Program-made: the position numbers and the translations under genes
Notes under the pieces: generated by a model
Seen by the model: only the letters and a program-made list of their open reading frames with translations
The model's database searches: none
Told to the model about the DNA's origin: nothing
Shown here: positions 1 to 11,816 of the stretch, in pieces
Layout of the letters: each line of letters starts with the position of its first letter
Numbering within the stretch: the stretch's first letter is position 1
NCBI GenBank assembly: GCA_016714125.1
Contig: JADJNX010000006.1
Coordinates: 124,001 to 188,000, forward strand
Direction: 5' to 3'
Source: Ignavibacteriales bacterium
GTDB lineage: Bacteria; Bacteroidota; Ignavibacteria; Ignavibacteriales; Ignavibacteriaceae
Length of the DNA: 64,000 bases

Positions 1-1
1 T

Positions 2-424
2 GATGACATTCCGTCCCTCATCGATCACTTTTTGCGAAATATAAGTATTGACATGGGGAAGGAAAAGCCGGTAATACCCAACGAAACTATGCAGATATTT
101 GTGAAATACGACTGGCCGGGAAATGTAAGAGAGCTTAAAAATGTCGTGCAAAGAGTGTTGTTCCATTCGGGGAATACTGTTTCACCTATGAATGCAGTAA
201 AAGCTCTAGGCATTGTTTATGAAACGGGGAGTGGTGACGATGGTTTTAAGGATATATTTAATCCAGAAAATATAATTGATCTAAAGGATGCTGAAAGAAT
301 ATTCAGAGAACGATATTTTAATTTTGTAAGAACTCATTCAGTTTCAGATGCCGATGCCGCCAAAAAAATGGGAATCGCCCCTCCCAACTATTACAGAATG
401 ATGAAAGAATTGGGGTTGAAATAG
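2..424 (+). CDS. C-terminal part of a sigma-54-dependent transcriptional activator (NtrC family)
   Basis: The reading frame is open to the left window edge, so the receiver or sensor domain and most of the AAA+ domain are missing. What remains begins in the end of the AAA+ module and contains the family signature WPGNVRELKN, which lies in the C-terminal part of the sigma-54 interaction domain. The last 40 residues form a Fis-type helix-turn-helix (DADAAKKMGIAPPNYYRMMK) that would bind an upstream enhancer. Such activators hydrolyse ATP to open sigma-54 RNA polymerase complexes. About 130 bases downstream is a good sigma-54 promoter in front of a symporter gene, so this protein is the obvious candidate to drive it. 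That link is inferred from proximity. Confidence 0.93.
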   Translation, partial: DDIPSLIDHFLRNISIDMGKEKPVIPNETMQIFVKYDWPGNVRELKNVVQRVLFHSGNTVSPMNAVKALGIVYETGSGDDGFKDIFNPENIIDLKDAERIFRERYFNFVRTHSVSDADAAKKMGIAPPNYYRMMKELGLK

Positions 425-551
425 GGCTCCGGTCTTTTAACTTATCAAATTGATAAACCGTTGTTATTAAAATAATAATTGGCAGGGGTTTGCTCTCCTC
501 TTGATATTCCCAATATTAAGAATTTGATGGGAAAGCAGTGTAAATTTTCAT

Positions 552-567
552 TGGCATGATTTGTGCA
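552..567 (+). promoter_or_regulatory. sigma-54 (-24/-12) promoter of the symporter gene
   Basis: The sequence TGGCATGATTTGTGCA has the invariant GG at 553-554 and GC at 565-566, exactly 12 bases apart as required for sigma-54. It sits 30 bases before the symporter start codon and directly downstream of a sigma-54 activator gene. The TTG of the -12 consensus is GTG here. A weaker look-alike, TTGGCAGGGGTTTGCT at 479-494, has GG and GC only 11 bases apart. Confidence 0.75.
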
Positions 568-596
568 TTACTACGATTCAACAATTGACTGAATGA

Positions 597-2224
597 ATGC
601 CCAACACATTTACCTATTTAGACACTGCTGTAATAGTAATATACTTGATAATCGTATTGAGTATCGGTTTTTACTATTCCCGGAAAAACGATGAAAGTTA
701 TACTGACTACTTTCTCGCCGGTAGAAATGTGGGCTGGATCGCAATAGGTATCTCAATTTTTGCAACCAACATTTCGAGTGAACATTTTATCGGACTTGCA
801 GGAGCGGGCTCAACAAGAGGCCTTGCAGTGGGGCAGTTCGAATTAATGGCCATTTTATGCTCATATTTGCAGGGTGGTTCCTTGCTCCAATTTTTATTAA
901 ATCGGGCGTGTTTACAGTACCTGAATTCCTTCAGTTAAATTTTGATGTAAGGATCAGGAAACTTTTTGCTGCTTTTTCAATTGCCAACTACATCCTCACC
1001 AAAATTCTCGTCTCCCTCTTCGCCGCAAGTCTTCTCTTTTATAATATTTTTGGATTAAACATATACGCTTCCTCGATATTAATAGTATTAATAACAGGAC
1101 TTTACAGCGTTATTGGCGGCTCAAATGCTGTGATAAGAACCCAGACATTCCAGGGAATTGTATTGATGACGGGGGCAGTGATTCTTTCGGTTATCGGTTT
1201 TATGGCTGTTGGTGGATTTGAAGGTCTTTACAGTAAATTGCCGGCAGATTATTTTACCATGTTTAAAGCGATAGATGACAAAGATTATCCCTGGACAGGG
1301 ATAGTGTTTGGAGCTCCCGTAATTGCATTTTGGTATTGGTGCACCGATCAGTATATGGTTCAAAGAATGTTAAGTGCAAGATCGATAGACGATGCACGAA
1401 AGGGTTCACTTCTTGCAGCCTCATTTAAACTCCTTCCTATATTTATCCTTGTACTTCCCGGTTTGTTTGCAGCAGTACTTTACCCAGAATCAAGGGGTGA
1501 TGGAGCCTACTCTGCGATGGTCAGTGGTGATCTGCTCCCGATGGGATTAAAAGGGGTTGTAATTGCAGGGCTTTTAGCTGCAATAATGTCTTCGCTCGCA
1601 GGAGCTTTTAACAGTATTGCGATTCTTTTCACAAACGATTATTACAAATTAAAATATCCTGACGCAAACGAGAGAAAACTTGTGCTTGTGGGCAGACTCG
1701 CCACCACAACGGCAGTTATTGCTGCAATATTAATTGTGCCCCTCGTTAAGATTATCAGTTCACAGCTTTATCTTTTTCTGCAAAGTGTGCAGTCATTTGT
1801 GAGTCCTCCCATTACTGCTGTATTTCTGTTTGGTCTCTTTTCGCGTAAAATGAACACCAGATCGGCACTTATTACTTTAGCAGTTACCGAAACACTTGGA
1901 ATGGGCAGACTTGTGCTTGAAATGATGGTTCAGAATGGGGTAGAGCTTCATTCGTTCCTTAATTGGGTGTTGTCGATCAACTTTCTTCACTACTCCCTAT
2001 TCCTTTTTATTGTAAGTGTGGGGATGATTTTGACACTCAACTTTAATAACAGCATTGAAACAAACAAATTTGGGATTCAGCTCAGGGCAACTTTTGCCGA
2101 GAGTTTTGCCGAGATTACGGGGAATTTTACCGGTTTAAAAAGATTCGTAAAACCGAACCCGAGTTTTCTTCTTTCAGCTATTATTCTGCTGATGATCCTT
2201 GGGCTCTGGAGCATCTGGTCGTGA
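597..2224 (+). CDS. Sodium/solute symporter (SSS family), probable sugar importer; one frameshift
   Basis: This is an inner-membrane secondary transporter of the solute:sodium symporter family. The frame-corrected protein has about 542 residues and more than ten hydrophobic segments. Family motifs are visible, for example DYFLAGRNVGW near residue 40 and GLAGAGSTRG near residue 75. The frame changes at about 860, where one base (probably C) is missing: the first frame reads to MAILC and LIFAGWFLAPIF continues in the next. The C-terminal frame ends at 2224. Members such as SglT import sugars with Na+. Its position at the head of a glucan-degradation locus suggests glucose or oligoglucoside uptake, but the substrate is inferred. 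Transcription is probably from the sigma-54 promoter just upstream. Confidence 0.85.
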
Positions 2225-2291
2225 AAAATTATAAAAGTTTTAAATCCAAATATTCATTAATCAAAAACTCATTTTCATTGAGGTAAAACAT

Positions 2292-4777
2292 ATGAAGAGA
2301 ATCATACTATCAATTCTTTTCCTTATCGGACTTTCGACCTCTGCTCTTCCGCAGTTGATTGAAAGCTTTGATACGGATCTTTCGGCGGATACCACCTACC
2401 TGTTTTCACTTGAAAGCGGAAGTAGAATGGACTATATGTTGAACACTACAGATTTTGTTCAAGGCGCAGGCTCGGGCGAAATTAAATTTGTTATTGGTGC
2501 CATTCACGAATGGGGTAGCTACGGACAGTTAATTAAAAGACTTCCTACAGGACAGTATTATGACTGGTCAGCTACCGATTCATTGTCACTGATGATCAAA
2601 GTTGTAGTTCCTCCTGCTATTCCAACAAACATGGTATTCAGGATTCATATTGCTGACAAGCCAACCCCTGATGCTCCTATCGAAGAATGGATTTACGAAC
2701 ATACAACCATCCTTGATGCAACGAGTCAATGGGTTGAGTTGAAAGTGCCAATTAAAATCCTTTCTTCAGACGGCAGTGCAACTCCTTCTGATTCAGGTTT
2801 TGTTATCTTCCCTTCAGGATGGGGTGGCGGACCGGGAAATTCCTGGAACAATAATGAATTTGACTGGGATAAAATTGTAGGTTTCAACCTTGGCGCTATA
2901 ACTTCAGGTTACACACCGGGCACAAACATCCCTGCAGATTCACTTACCGTTCGTTTTGATAACTTCAGAAGATATGGTAACCGTTCAGTTCCTGCAATCG
3001 TTTTCAACGGTATTCAGTTCATGGGCAACCTCTCAGTATTCACCTGGGGGCAGTCGAACATGGAAGTGGTTCCAAATGCAGGTCCAGCTCCAAACAGTAA
3101 TGCTGTAAAATGGACACAAGGTAATGAATGGGGCAACGGATGGTCAGGAATGGGACTTAATGTAAGTCCAGTATTCAACCTTGCAAGTTCATGGCAAGTT
3201 GACAGTGTTAAATTCAAATTAAAATGTCCTCCGGGAACCGGAGCTTTGAGAGTTCAGTTTGAAGCCGGCCCCGGTAAAAAAGGGACTGTTTTCACTCCAA
3301 CGGCTGACGATCAGTGGCATAATTATGCTTTCCCGTTAAGAGACATGTTATTCCAGGACAACACCACATTCTTCGATTCATCACAAGTGAGTGTAGTTGG
3401 AATGATGGCTGAAGCTTCAGCAGTTGCCGGAACAGTTATCTGGATCACCGACTGGTGGACAGGAAATCCAAAATTTGATGTAATTGCGCCGGAACCTCCA
3501 ACCGGTGTTGCCGCATTTGCAGGAACCTTCCAGAATGTAGTAACCTGGGTTGATGTACCGGGAGAAACCGGTGAAGTTTATGATATCTACTACTCAAAAA
3601 CTCCAATTACTGATCTAACCTTACCGGGAGTTGAAGTTGTAAAACTTAATGTTCCTGAAGGTGGTCAGTTGATGGAACACCTTCTTTTGGCTCCAAATAC
3701 AAATCAATCCGTAACATATTATTATGCAGTGGTTTGTAAAGATGTAGCCGGTAACAAAAGTGGTCTCAGCCAAAACTCCGGTGCAGTAACCAACACCGCA
3801 AAAGGCAGACCAACAGTATCATTAAGCGCACCAACAAATTTTGTTGCGGATGGAAACCTTGCTGAATGGCAGGCAATCAATCCTTTCAGAATGTTCTTGT
3901 CAGATGGTACTGGTCACCTTGTAACCAACACCACTATTTCCGGTGATGCTGATTGCTCGGCAAAAGCTTATATAGCAATGGATAATCAATATATGTACAT
4001 CGCTTTTGATGTTGATGATGATATCGTTGTTCCAAGTGCTCAAGGATCATCCTATCTTAATGATTGTCCTGATCTTTATATTGGTCTTTACGATTTCCGT
4101 GGAATGCCCCACACTTCATATCGTAGAGGTGCACAGCCTGATTATCACTTCAGATTCGCTTATAACCGCGTGATTATCGATGGTTCAGCCGGAACTGACA
4201 GTCTTATCGGTGAAGGTGTTAACTATTATTGGGAAGAAAAATTCCCTTCAGGTTACATTGTTGAATGCAGAATCAATCTTTCAGAGTTAGCTCTCCACGG
4301 AAACGATCTTACTTTCGTTCCAAGAGAAGGTACCAGACTTCCAATCGATTTCGCACTTAACGATGCTGATGCCACCAATTCGAGAGAAGGAATCATGACT
4401 TATTCTCCATACAATGAAGACAAGTCATACCAGGATGTATCAAGATGGATCTATACCTGGATCGGAAACTTGTGGGAACCAGTAGTTGGTATCAACGACG
4501 AAACACTTACTCCTGATAACTATGGTTTGGCACAGAATTATCCAAATCCATTTAACCCTTCGACCACAATTAAATATGCGATCGAAAAATCAGGATTTGT
4601 TTCCTTAAAGTATATGATGTATTGGGAAGAGAAGTTGCTGACCTGGTTGCTCAGGATCAAACAGCCGGTGTTTACACTGTTCAGTTTGATGCATCACTTC
4701 TTTCAAGTGGAATTTATTTCTACAAACTTGAAAGTGGTTCATTCTCTAAAATAAATAAAATGATGCTTGTAAAGTAG
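2292..4777 (+). CDS. Secreted multidomain carbohydrate-binding protein (CBM9-like) with T9SS sorting domain; one frameshift
   Basis: The protein begins with a signal peptide (MKRIILSILFLIGLSTSALP) after a clear GAGG ribosome site at 2280. Two galactose-binding-like beta-sandwich regions occupy roughly residues 20-400, then a fibronectin type III-like stretch (about 400-505), then a CBM9/DOMON-like module starting near VADGNLAEWQAINPF (about 515-735). The end is a type IX sorting domain with NYPNPFNPSTTIKY. One A is missing at about 4607; after it the frame reads VYDVLGREVADLV and ends SKINKMMLVK with the stop at 4775-4777. Without the correction the protein would lack its sorting signal. No catalytic domain is seen. 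It probably binds glycans outside the cell and is the first of several T9SS cargos in this locus. Confidence 0.8.
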
Positions 4778-4851
4778 CATTTCTCCCTGTGGATGCAGAA
4801 GCTGCAATTTCTGCACCCATTGTTTAGTTTCGATAATTTTGGGATATTCCG

Positions 4852-7569
4852 ATGAGACAAAAAATCTACTCTTTAATTAGAAATATCAATGCTTTTGCAG
4901 TGATAGTTCTGTTCATTTTTGGAACAACCTTTACTTTTGGTGGTGTAACCGGAAAGATTTCAGGCGTTGTACTTGATGCCAAGACAGGCGAACCTGTTAT
5001 TGGTGCAAGTGTTATACTTGAAGGCACTTTTCTGGGAGCCGCTGCCGATATTAACGGTTATTATTCTATAAATAATGTCCCGCCGGGAACCTACCGGGTC
5101 ATTTTTTCCGCAGTTGGTTTTCAAAAAACGATCATGGAAAAAGTGCTCGTGAAGATCGATCTGACAACCAATCTGGATGTAAAACTCCAGCCTTCGGGTC
5201 TGAATTTTGAACAAGAGGTTGTTATAACCTCCGATCGACCATTGGTGCAGAAAGATCTCACTTCCACTTCAGTAACGATCTCTTCCGAAGACATTAAGAT
5301 GATGCCCGTTGAAAACATCAGTCAGGTTGTTAACCTGCAAGCCGGTGTTATTGATGGCCATTTCCGTGGTGGAAGATCAAATGATGTGGCTTATCTGATA
5401 GACGGTGTTGCCGTCACGGATCCGTTTAACGGGGGATTTGGACTTGAAGTTGAGCAAACTTCAATCAGGCAGATGGAAGTAATAACAGGTACTTTTAATG
5501 CCGAGTATGGTCAGGCACTTTCAGGCGTTGTTAACATCGTTACTGAGGGTGGATCAAACAAGTTTAGAACAGATGTATCAGGTTATATAGGTAACTTTAT
5601 AACCGGTGGATCAAATATTTTCAAAAATCTCGATAAGGTTGACCGTATTGCTCAAAAGAATGTGCAACTCACATTCAGCGGTCCAATCTCACTGGTTGAT
5701 AACCTCTATTTCTTTGTGACAGGTAGATATTTTGACAACGCCGGTCATCTCTACGGACAACGAGTTTATAATGTAACGGATGATGTTCCATTTTATCCGA
5801 TTCCAAACGATAAAACTTTCTGGATTCCCAGAAACACAGGCGACAGATCTTATGTTGAGATGAATCCTTACACAAAGTATTCGTTAAACGCAAAACTTAC
5901 ATACGCACTCCCTAAAATTGCTTTTACATATTCCATTTTTATGGATAAAACAAAAAGCAAAGGTTACGACCATGGTTATTCATGGACACCTGACGGAATA
6001 ATGACCCATCATGGAAACGATTGGGTGCAAAATTTTCAGATTAATCACTACATCTCTTCCGAGACAAATCAAAGTCTTAAATTTTCTGTCAACAGCTACC
6101 AGTATGAAGGTTATCTCTATGAGAACCCTTTTGATCCAAGATATGTGAACCCAAGACAGGGAATCGCCCTTTCGAACTACACTTTCCGCTCGGGTGGTAA
6201 TCAGGGTGGCAGATACGACAGAACAAGCAAAAGTTTTGTGGGTCAGTGGTCTCTCGCTTCTCAGGTTTCAAAAGAACACAAAATCGGTATGGGTGTTGAA
6301 GCAAGACTTCATGATATTTATAACCATGGATGGGATCTTGTAAATCTTACCGATGGTCAGATTGATACGATGGGTAATTTAATTTTTACCCCCGGTTATC
6401 CGGCTGTTGGAACAATCTCTGATCAGGGATCAAACATTGAATACGCAAGAAAACCGATTGAATTATCCGCCTACATCCAGGATAAGATGGAATATGACAT
6501 CATGATCATCAACGCCGGTGTAAGGTTTGACTACTTTAACTCGAAAGCAAGGATGCCTGTTGACAAACAGAATCCAACAAGAAACAGTGCTTTCCCCGGT
6601 GCCGACCAATGGATCGATGCTGAAGCCAAGTGGCAAATCAGTCCGAGACTTGGAGCTTCCTTCCCAATTACTGACAAAGGAATTATCAGATTTTCATACG
6701 GTCACTTTTTTAAGATACCTTCGTTCGAAAATCTTTATCAAAATCCCGATTTTATCGTAAGACCGGGTAACAGCCTTAGCACTGTGGTTGGAAATCCCGA
6801 TCTTAATGCTGAAAAGAATGTTATCTATGAAATCGGTTTACAGCAGGCACTTCTTGAAGACATCTCAGTGAATGTTTCCCTCTATTACCGTGATATCAGA
6901 AACTGGCTCGGTATGGAGATAGTAAACACTTATGAAGGCTTTAAGTATGCCCGTTTTATAAACAGAGATTATGCAAATGTTAGAGGTTTGGTTCTTGTTT
7001 TCGACAAAAGATTCTCAAACTACTTCAGTGCAAAACTTGACTATACATACCAGATCGCAGAGGGTAACTCCTCCGATCCTTATGCCGTTTACAATAAAAA
7101 TCAGACAAATCCACCGATTGAAGAATCGAAAACAGTGGTTCCACTTTCATGGGATCAGAGACATACACTTAATCTGAGTGTTAATGTTGGTATTCCCGGT
7201 GACTGGACAGTAGGTCTCATTTTCCAATATGGCTCAGGAATGCCATATACGGAAGACCCAAAAGTTTCCCGCGGTGTCCGTTTCGAAAATGGCGGTATCA
7301 AGCCGACATATCTGAACCTGGATCTGAGGGCTGACAAGATATTTAATGTTTTTGGATTAAATATCAGAACCTACATTACAATTTATAACGCATTGGATAT
7401 TAGAAACGAATTCGGTGTTTACTCAACCACTGGTAGAGCCAATGCCGATCTGAATACTCAATATGCAGTTGATGTAATCGGATTAAACACTATTGAAGAA
7501 TATATCAACAATCCAGCGATGTACTCTACTCCTCGAGAGATCAGAGTTGGCATTGGTTTCGATTTTTAA
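4852..7569 (+). CDS. TonB-dependent outer-membrane receptor with carboxypeptidase-regulatory-like domain
   Basis: This intact 905-residue protein has an N-terminal membrane or signal segment, then a CarboxypepD_reg-like beta-sandwich (residues about 35-115, with GVVLDAKTGEPVIGASV), a plug domain (MPVENISQVVNLQAGVID, YLIDGVAV, GQALSGVVNIVTEGG; about 140-235), and a beta-barrel to the C-terminal aromatic residue (GIGFDF). TonB receptors import large substrates through the outer membrane with TonB-ExbBD energy. The neighbouring glucanases suggest uptake of beta-glucan oligosaccharides. The architecture resembles SusC, but no SusD lipoprotein follows. Instead come a large secreted protein and a PorV-like barrel. 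Substrate is inferred from context only. Confidence 0.9.
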   Translation: MRQKIYSLIRNINAFAVIVLFIFGTTFTFGGVTGKISGVVLDAKTGEPVIGASVILEGTFLGAAADINGYYSINNVPPGTYRVIFSAVGFQKTIMEKVLVKIDLTTNLDVKLQPSGLNFEQEVVITSDRPLVQKDLTSTSVTISSEDIKMMPVENISQVVNLQAGVIDGHFRGGRSNDVAYLIDGVAVTDPFNGGFGLEVEQTSIRQMEVITGTFNAEYGQALSGVVNIVTEGGSNKFRTDVSGYIGNFITGGSNIFKNLDKVDRIAQKNVQLTFSGPISLVDNLYFFVTGRYFDNAGHLYGQRVYNVTDDVPFYPIPNDKTFWIPRNTGDRSYVEMNPYTKYSLNAKLTYALPKIAFTYSIFMDKTKSKGYDHGYSWTPDGIMTHHGNDWVQNFQINHYISSETNQSLKFSVNSYQYEGYLYENPFDPRYVNPRQGIALSNYTFRSGGNQGGRYDRTSKSFVGQWSLASQVSKEHKIGMGVEARLHDIYNHGWDLVNLTDGQIDTMGNLIFTPGYPAVGTISDQGSNIEYARKPIELSAYIQDKMEYDIMIINAGVRFDYFNSKARMPVDKQNPTRNSAFPGADQWIDAEAKWQISPRLGASFPITDKGIIRFSYGHFFKIPSFENLYQNPDFIVRPGNSLSTVVGNPDLNAEKNVIYEIGLQQALLEDISVNVSLYYRDIRNWLGMEIVNTYEGFKYARFINRDYANVRGLVLVFDKRFSNYFSAKLDYTYQIAEGNSSDPYAVYNKNQTNPPIEESKTVVPLSWDQRHTLNLSVNVGIPGDWTVGLIFQYGSGMPYTEDPKVSRGVRFENGGIKPTYLNLDLRADKIFNVFGLNIRTYITIYNALDIRNEFGVYSTTGRANADLNTQYAVDVIGLNTIEEYINNPAMYSTPREIRVGIGFDF

Positions 7570-7585
7570 TTCCCGGAGTTTCAGA

Positions 7586-10500
7586 ATGTTAAAGAAAATA
7601 TCATTAATTACTCTTCTTCTATTAACGGAGATTGTTTTTGCCCAGGTATCGCCTTCAACTCAGCGTTACCGTAACGATGAGTATGGTAATATCCAGTACC
7701 GTCGTGAAGGTGTTATGGATGGCAATCAAATTAGAACGCTGTTCTACAACAATGGTGAAGTGGGTCAGTGGCCCTACCAGCCATCAGGAGAGTGGCCCAA
7801 AGGAACGGGACATTCTTATCTTGATGGTGTTGCGGTATTAATTTCCACTGAGTTAACTGCTCCCGGTACGGGAACAATAGTTCACCCTCTTCAAACTTCA
7901 TATCGTGAATGGATGGATAAAGATCCTGTTACCGGTGAAATTTGGGGATTTGAACCCCTTCCGGGTTACAACAGTCCTTCTTCAAAGAGACCTTCCATCA
8001 ACACAGATCCTCTTACCTGGCCTTCCAACTGGCCCGCAGCGCTTGATCTTACACCGGAATGGGACAAAAACTGGTATGGCTATTTTGGACGAGGTGTTCT
8101 TAATTCCGAGTTTGAAACATTTTTTGTTATGGATGATTCAAAAGACAAGGAATATATGAGAAATCCTTTCTTCTTTTATCCAATAGCTGCCGACACCAAT
8201 AGAGGCGGACTTGGCTTAAGGGTGGAGGTGAGAGGTTTTCAGTGGTCGCAGGTGTTAGCGCAAGATATTATCTTCTGGCATTATGATATTGTAACCATCT
8301 CCGACTACAACTACCCCAAAACAGTTTTTGGTTTTTATACCGATTGCGGCGTGGGTGGAACTGATGATTCTGAAGATGATAACGCTTCATTTGATCTTAT
8401 TGCGGATCTTGCATACTGTTATGACGACAATGGTCTTGGTCTTCCTGATAACTGGAAAACTGGTTATTATGGATATGCTTATCTTGAAAGCCCCGGAAAC
8501 GGAATTGATGCCATTGACAACGATCAGGATGGCATGATTGATGAAAAAAGAGATGACGGTATCGATAACGATCGTGACTGGCTTCCATACCTTGATATCA
8601 ACGGTAACGGAAAATGGGATGCTGACCAAAACGAACCCCTCAATAATGATGTGGGCAAAGATGGCGTTGGGCCCTTTGACAGACAATATACCGGACCCGA
8701 TCAGGGTGAAGGTGATGGAGTTGTAACCGATGGTGAACCCAATTTTGATAAAACTGACAAAGACGAGTCAGACCAGATAGGTCTTACAGCTCTGTCGATC
8801 TACAGACTTGGTCAGGGTGTAACCGGTGGGGGCTGGGCGAAAGATGATGAACCAATGTGGAACAGAATGGTTGCAGGCTCATTTGATACTTCACTTCAGC
8901 GTGCAAATATCAGTATGGTGTTTGCTTCAGGTCCATTCCCCCTACAGCAAGGGACCAGAGAAAGATTCTCTATGTCACTTTTGTTTGGTGAGGACTTAAA
9001 CGACATTCTCTTTAATAAAGAGACTGTTCAGCAGATTTACAATGCAAACTACAACTTTCAAAACCACCAATTAAACCGGAATTGACCGCAGTTGGTGGTG
9101 ATGGAGAAAGTATTCCTCTATTGGGACAATATTGCTGAAGAATCGCGTGATCCTTTCCTCGGTTTCCAGAATAATGATCCAACACAAGGATACAAAAAAG
9201 ATTTTGAGGGTTACCTCATTTACAGAAGTACCGAGCCTGAATTTAACGATATCAAGTTAATCACCGACTCAAAAGGTTCAACCAAATACTGGAAACCTCT
9301 TGTACAATTTGACTTAAAAGACAGCATTATGGGACCCGATCCAATTGGAATTAACGGTGCTCATTTTTGGAGAGGCAGCGAAACCGGATTGCGTTACTCA
9401 TATGTTGACACAGATGTAAATAATGGTGTTAAATACTATTATGCATGTGTTTCGTATGATCAGGGTGATCCTAAATTTGGTACCGCAGGGTTACAACCTT
9501 CGGAGTGTACAAAAATTATCACCGAGGATTTTGCCGGTAACATACAATTTGTTGACATTAACTGCGCCGTTGTTGTGCCAAACGCTCCAGCTGCCGGTTA
9601 TGTTCCGCCAAACATAGTAGGCGACACCAAATCGGTTACTTCGGGAAGAGGTTCAGGTTCTCTTCAAATGACAATTCTTGATCCCGCTGCAGTTCAAAAT
9701 GGAGCTGCATATCAGGTTGAATTCACTTCGAATAATACTTATCCGATCTACAAAACACTTTCTTATAAAATTATCAAAACTCTTAACGGAGTTAATGATA
9801 CACTAAAGACAATCGATTCATCTTATTTCGGAAAAGAAAGAGCCAGTCCTCCATTTGATGGAATGGCACTCAGTGTTTTGAACGACACCACTGTTGCGAT
9901 AAATGATTCGCTTACCGGTTGGTTGATCAGAAACAACAATTTGACAGTACTTCCCTCAAAAGATGCAACCCCTGTTCGTGGAATTGCATGGCCTGCTGAT
10001 TATGAGATAACTTTCTCGGATACTCCACAGGACACATGTTTCATTCAGTCTCCTCCAATCTACACTAAATTCCCTGTGAATTTTAAGGTGTGGAATAAAA
10101 CCGAACAGAAGTATTCAAAAATTGCTGTGAAGGATAATGACGGCTCAGCTACACTGTCGATTGGCGATCAAATTCAGATTCTTGAGTTTCAGGGATCGGT
10201 AGCACAGACCAACGTAAGGTTTGCATGGAATCTTTCATATGATGTTCCTTTTGATCCAAATGCCACACTTCAATATCCGGCAAATGGCGATAAATATTTC
10301 ATCACCACTACCAAGCCATTTAAGACGGGAGATAAATTCCTCTTTTCAACACAGGGTGTCGGGCTCGACAATAACTTGGCGAAAAATCAACTTGGCAAAG
10401 TGGATGTTGTGCCTAATCCTTATCTTGGAGCTGCCACATGGGAAAGAAGAAACCTCAATTCCACAGGCCGCGGAGACAGAAAGATCGACTTTATTAATCT

Positions 10501-10705
10501 GCCGGGTGAATGTACTGTTAGAATCTATACAATCACAGGCCAGTTGATTAAAACTCTTCAAAAAAGCTCCACCTTCCAGGATGGCAGTCTTTCTTGGAAT
10601 CTGGTAACGGATGACGGTATGGACGCTGCTTATGGTGTTTACATTTATCATGTTGATGCTCCCAATGTTGGTGAACACATCGGCAAATTTGCTTTAATTA
10701 AATAA
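7586..10705 (+). CDS. Large secreted protein with Asp/Asn-rich (calcium-binding-like) repeats; two compensating shifts
   Basis: A signal peptide (MLKKISLITLLLLTEIVFAQ) defines the start at 7586, just after the TonB receptor stop. The repaired protein has about 1039 residues. Around residues 310-400 lie acidic repeats such as DNDQDGMIDE, GIDNDRDW and DINGNGKWD that look like calcium-binding thrombospondin-3 or dockerin-type loops. The C-terminus (VDVVPNPYLGA, then VRIYTITGQLIKTL) resembles FlgD/T9SS-type terminal domains. A TGA at 9083-9085 is explained by one base missing near 9062 and one extra A near 9107: the middle frame then reads KPPIKPELTAVGGDGE. I do not recognise a named family. Its place between a TonB receptor and a PorV-like barrel suggests a cell-surface accessory to glycan capture. 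Confidence 0.72.
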
Positions 10706-10719
10706 GCGGACAAATTGAA

Positions 10720-11749
10720 ATGAAAAGAAAGATCTATATCCTGATATTTTTAGCAGTTTGCGCCAATCTTACATTTGCACAAACTTTTAAGTCTGATGTT
10801 TCCAAAAGAGGAACAACAGCAGCCCCGTTCCTTTCAATCGGTCAGGGTGCCCGGTCAACAGCCATGGGCAGTGCCTTTGCCGGTGCCGCGAATGATGTCA
10901 GCTCAATTTATTGGAATCCGGCAGGTCTTACAAAGGCTGAAGGATTCCAGATGATGTTCGATCACACAATCTGGATCGCTGATGTTAGATATAACTATCT
11001 TGCAGCAAGCTACAACATGGGTGATATCGGAACAATCGGGTTAAGTTTCATCAGCTCTAATGTGGGCGAAATGAGAGTTACCACAATTGACTATCCAGGC
11101 GGTACAGGTGAAACATTTACTGCAAACGATATGGCAATAAGTCTTGCTTATGCTATACAGTTGACCGATAAATTTTCGATTGGTTTTAATCCAAAGTTCA
11201 TTTACCAGAGTATCTGGAAAATGAGTGCCACTGCATTTGCCATCGATATGGGTGTGCAATATGTTACACCATTTGATGATGCAGTTCTTGCGATGTCGAT
11301 TTCCAACTTTGGCTCCAAAATCCAGCTTCTTGGTAATTCAAATCTTGTTCTTCATGATCTTGATCCCGGAAGCACAGGAAACAACGGTAAGATACCTGCT
11401 TACTTAGAGACCGGTGCCTGGTCACTTCCTTTGAATTTCAGAGTTGGTGTTATGTATGCACCAATAAAAACCGATCAACACAAGTTGTTGGTGGCAGTTG
11501 ATGCAACACATCCAAGTGATGATTATGAGAGTGTGAACATTGGAGCAGAATACAGTTTTAATAAATTCCTCTTTCATCAGAGGAGGATACAAGTCGCTGT
11601 TTCAACAGGATTCTGAGGAGTCGTTTACCCTTGGTTTTGGTATAAAACAACACCTTATGAATAATGTTGCTGTATTGTTTGATTATGCTTACCAAAGTTT
11701 TGGAAGATTTAAGGACATTCAGAAATTTACGATGTCCGTGTCATTTTAA
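10720..11749 (+). CDS. PorV/PorQ-like outer-membrane barrel protein; one frameshift
   Basis: After a signal peptide (MKRKIYILIFLAVCANLTFA) comes the FadL/PorV-type N-terminal motif AAPFLSIGQGARSTAMGSAF and SIYWNPAGL, followed by alternating beta strands typical of an outer-membrane barrel of about 340 residues. Near 11575 one extra base shifts the frame; the family-like end RGGYKSLFQQDSEESFTLGF, closing with FTMSVSF, is in the next frame and stops at 11749. PorV shuttles T9SS cargos to the attachment complex, and PorV-like paralogues often sit beside TonB receptors in this lineage. It closes the receptor gene group and is followed by a terminator. Whether it serves T9SS export or glycan uptake cannot be told from sequence. 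Confidence 0.8.
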
Positions 11750-11757
11750 TGTGAGTT

Positions 11758-11798
11758 GCCGGCTTCGCGTTCTCCCATGTGTAAGCCGGCATTTTTTT
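11758..11798 (+). terminator. Rho-independent terminator after the PorV-like gene
   Basis: GCCGGCTT at 11758-11765 pairs with AAGCCGGC at 11783-11790 and is followed by a run of seven T. It separates the receptor group from the glucanase group. Confidence 0.85.
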
Positions 11799-11816
11799 AT
11801 CAATGAAATTGAGCTT

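Noticed and set aside
479..494. TTGGCAGGGGTTTGCT as another sigma-54 promoter
   Set aside because: GG and GC are 11 bases apart instead of 12. A miscounted G run could hide a true site, so it is noted but not listed.
8387..8686. Minus-strand frame rich in Ile/Val inside the Asp-rich secreted protein gene
   Set aside because: It is the complement of the GAT/AAC-rich repeats on the plus strand, with no start context.
9083..9085. TGA as an end of one gene and start of another at 9092
   Set aside because: Two compensating single-base errors restore KPPIKPELTAVGGDGE between the two halves, and no ribosome site or signal peptide is found at 9092.
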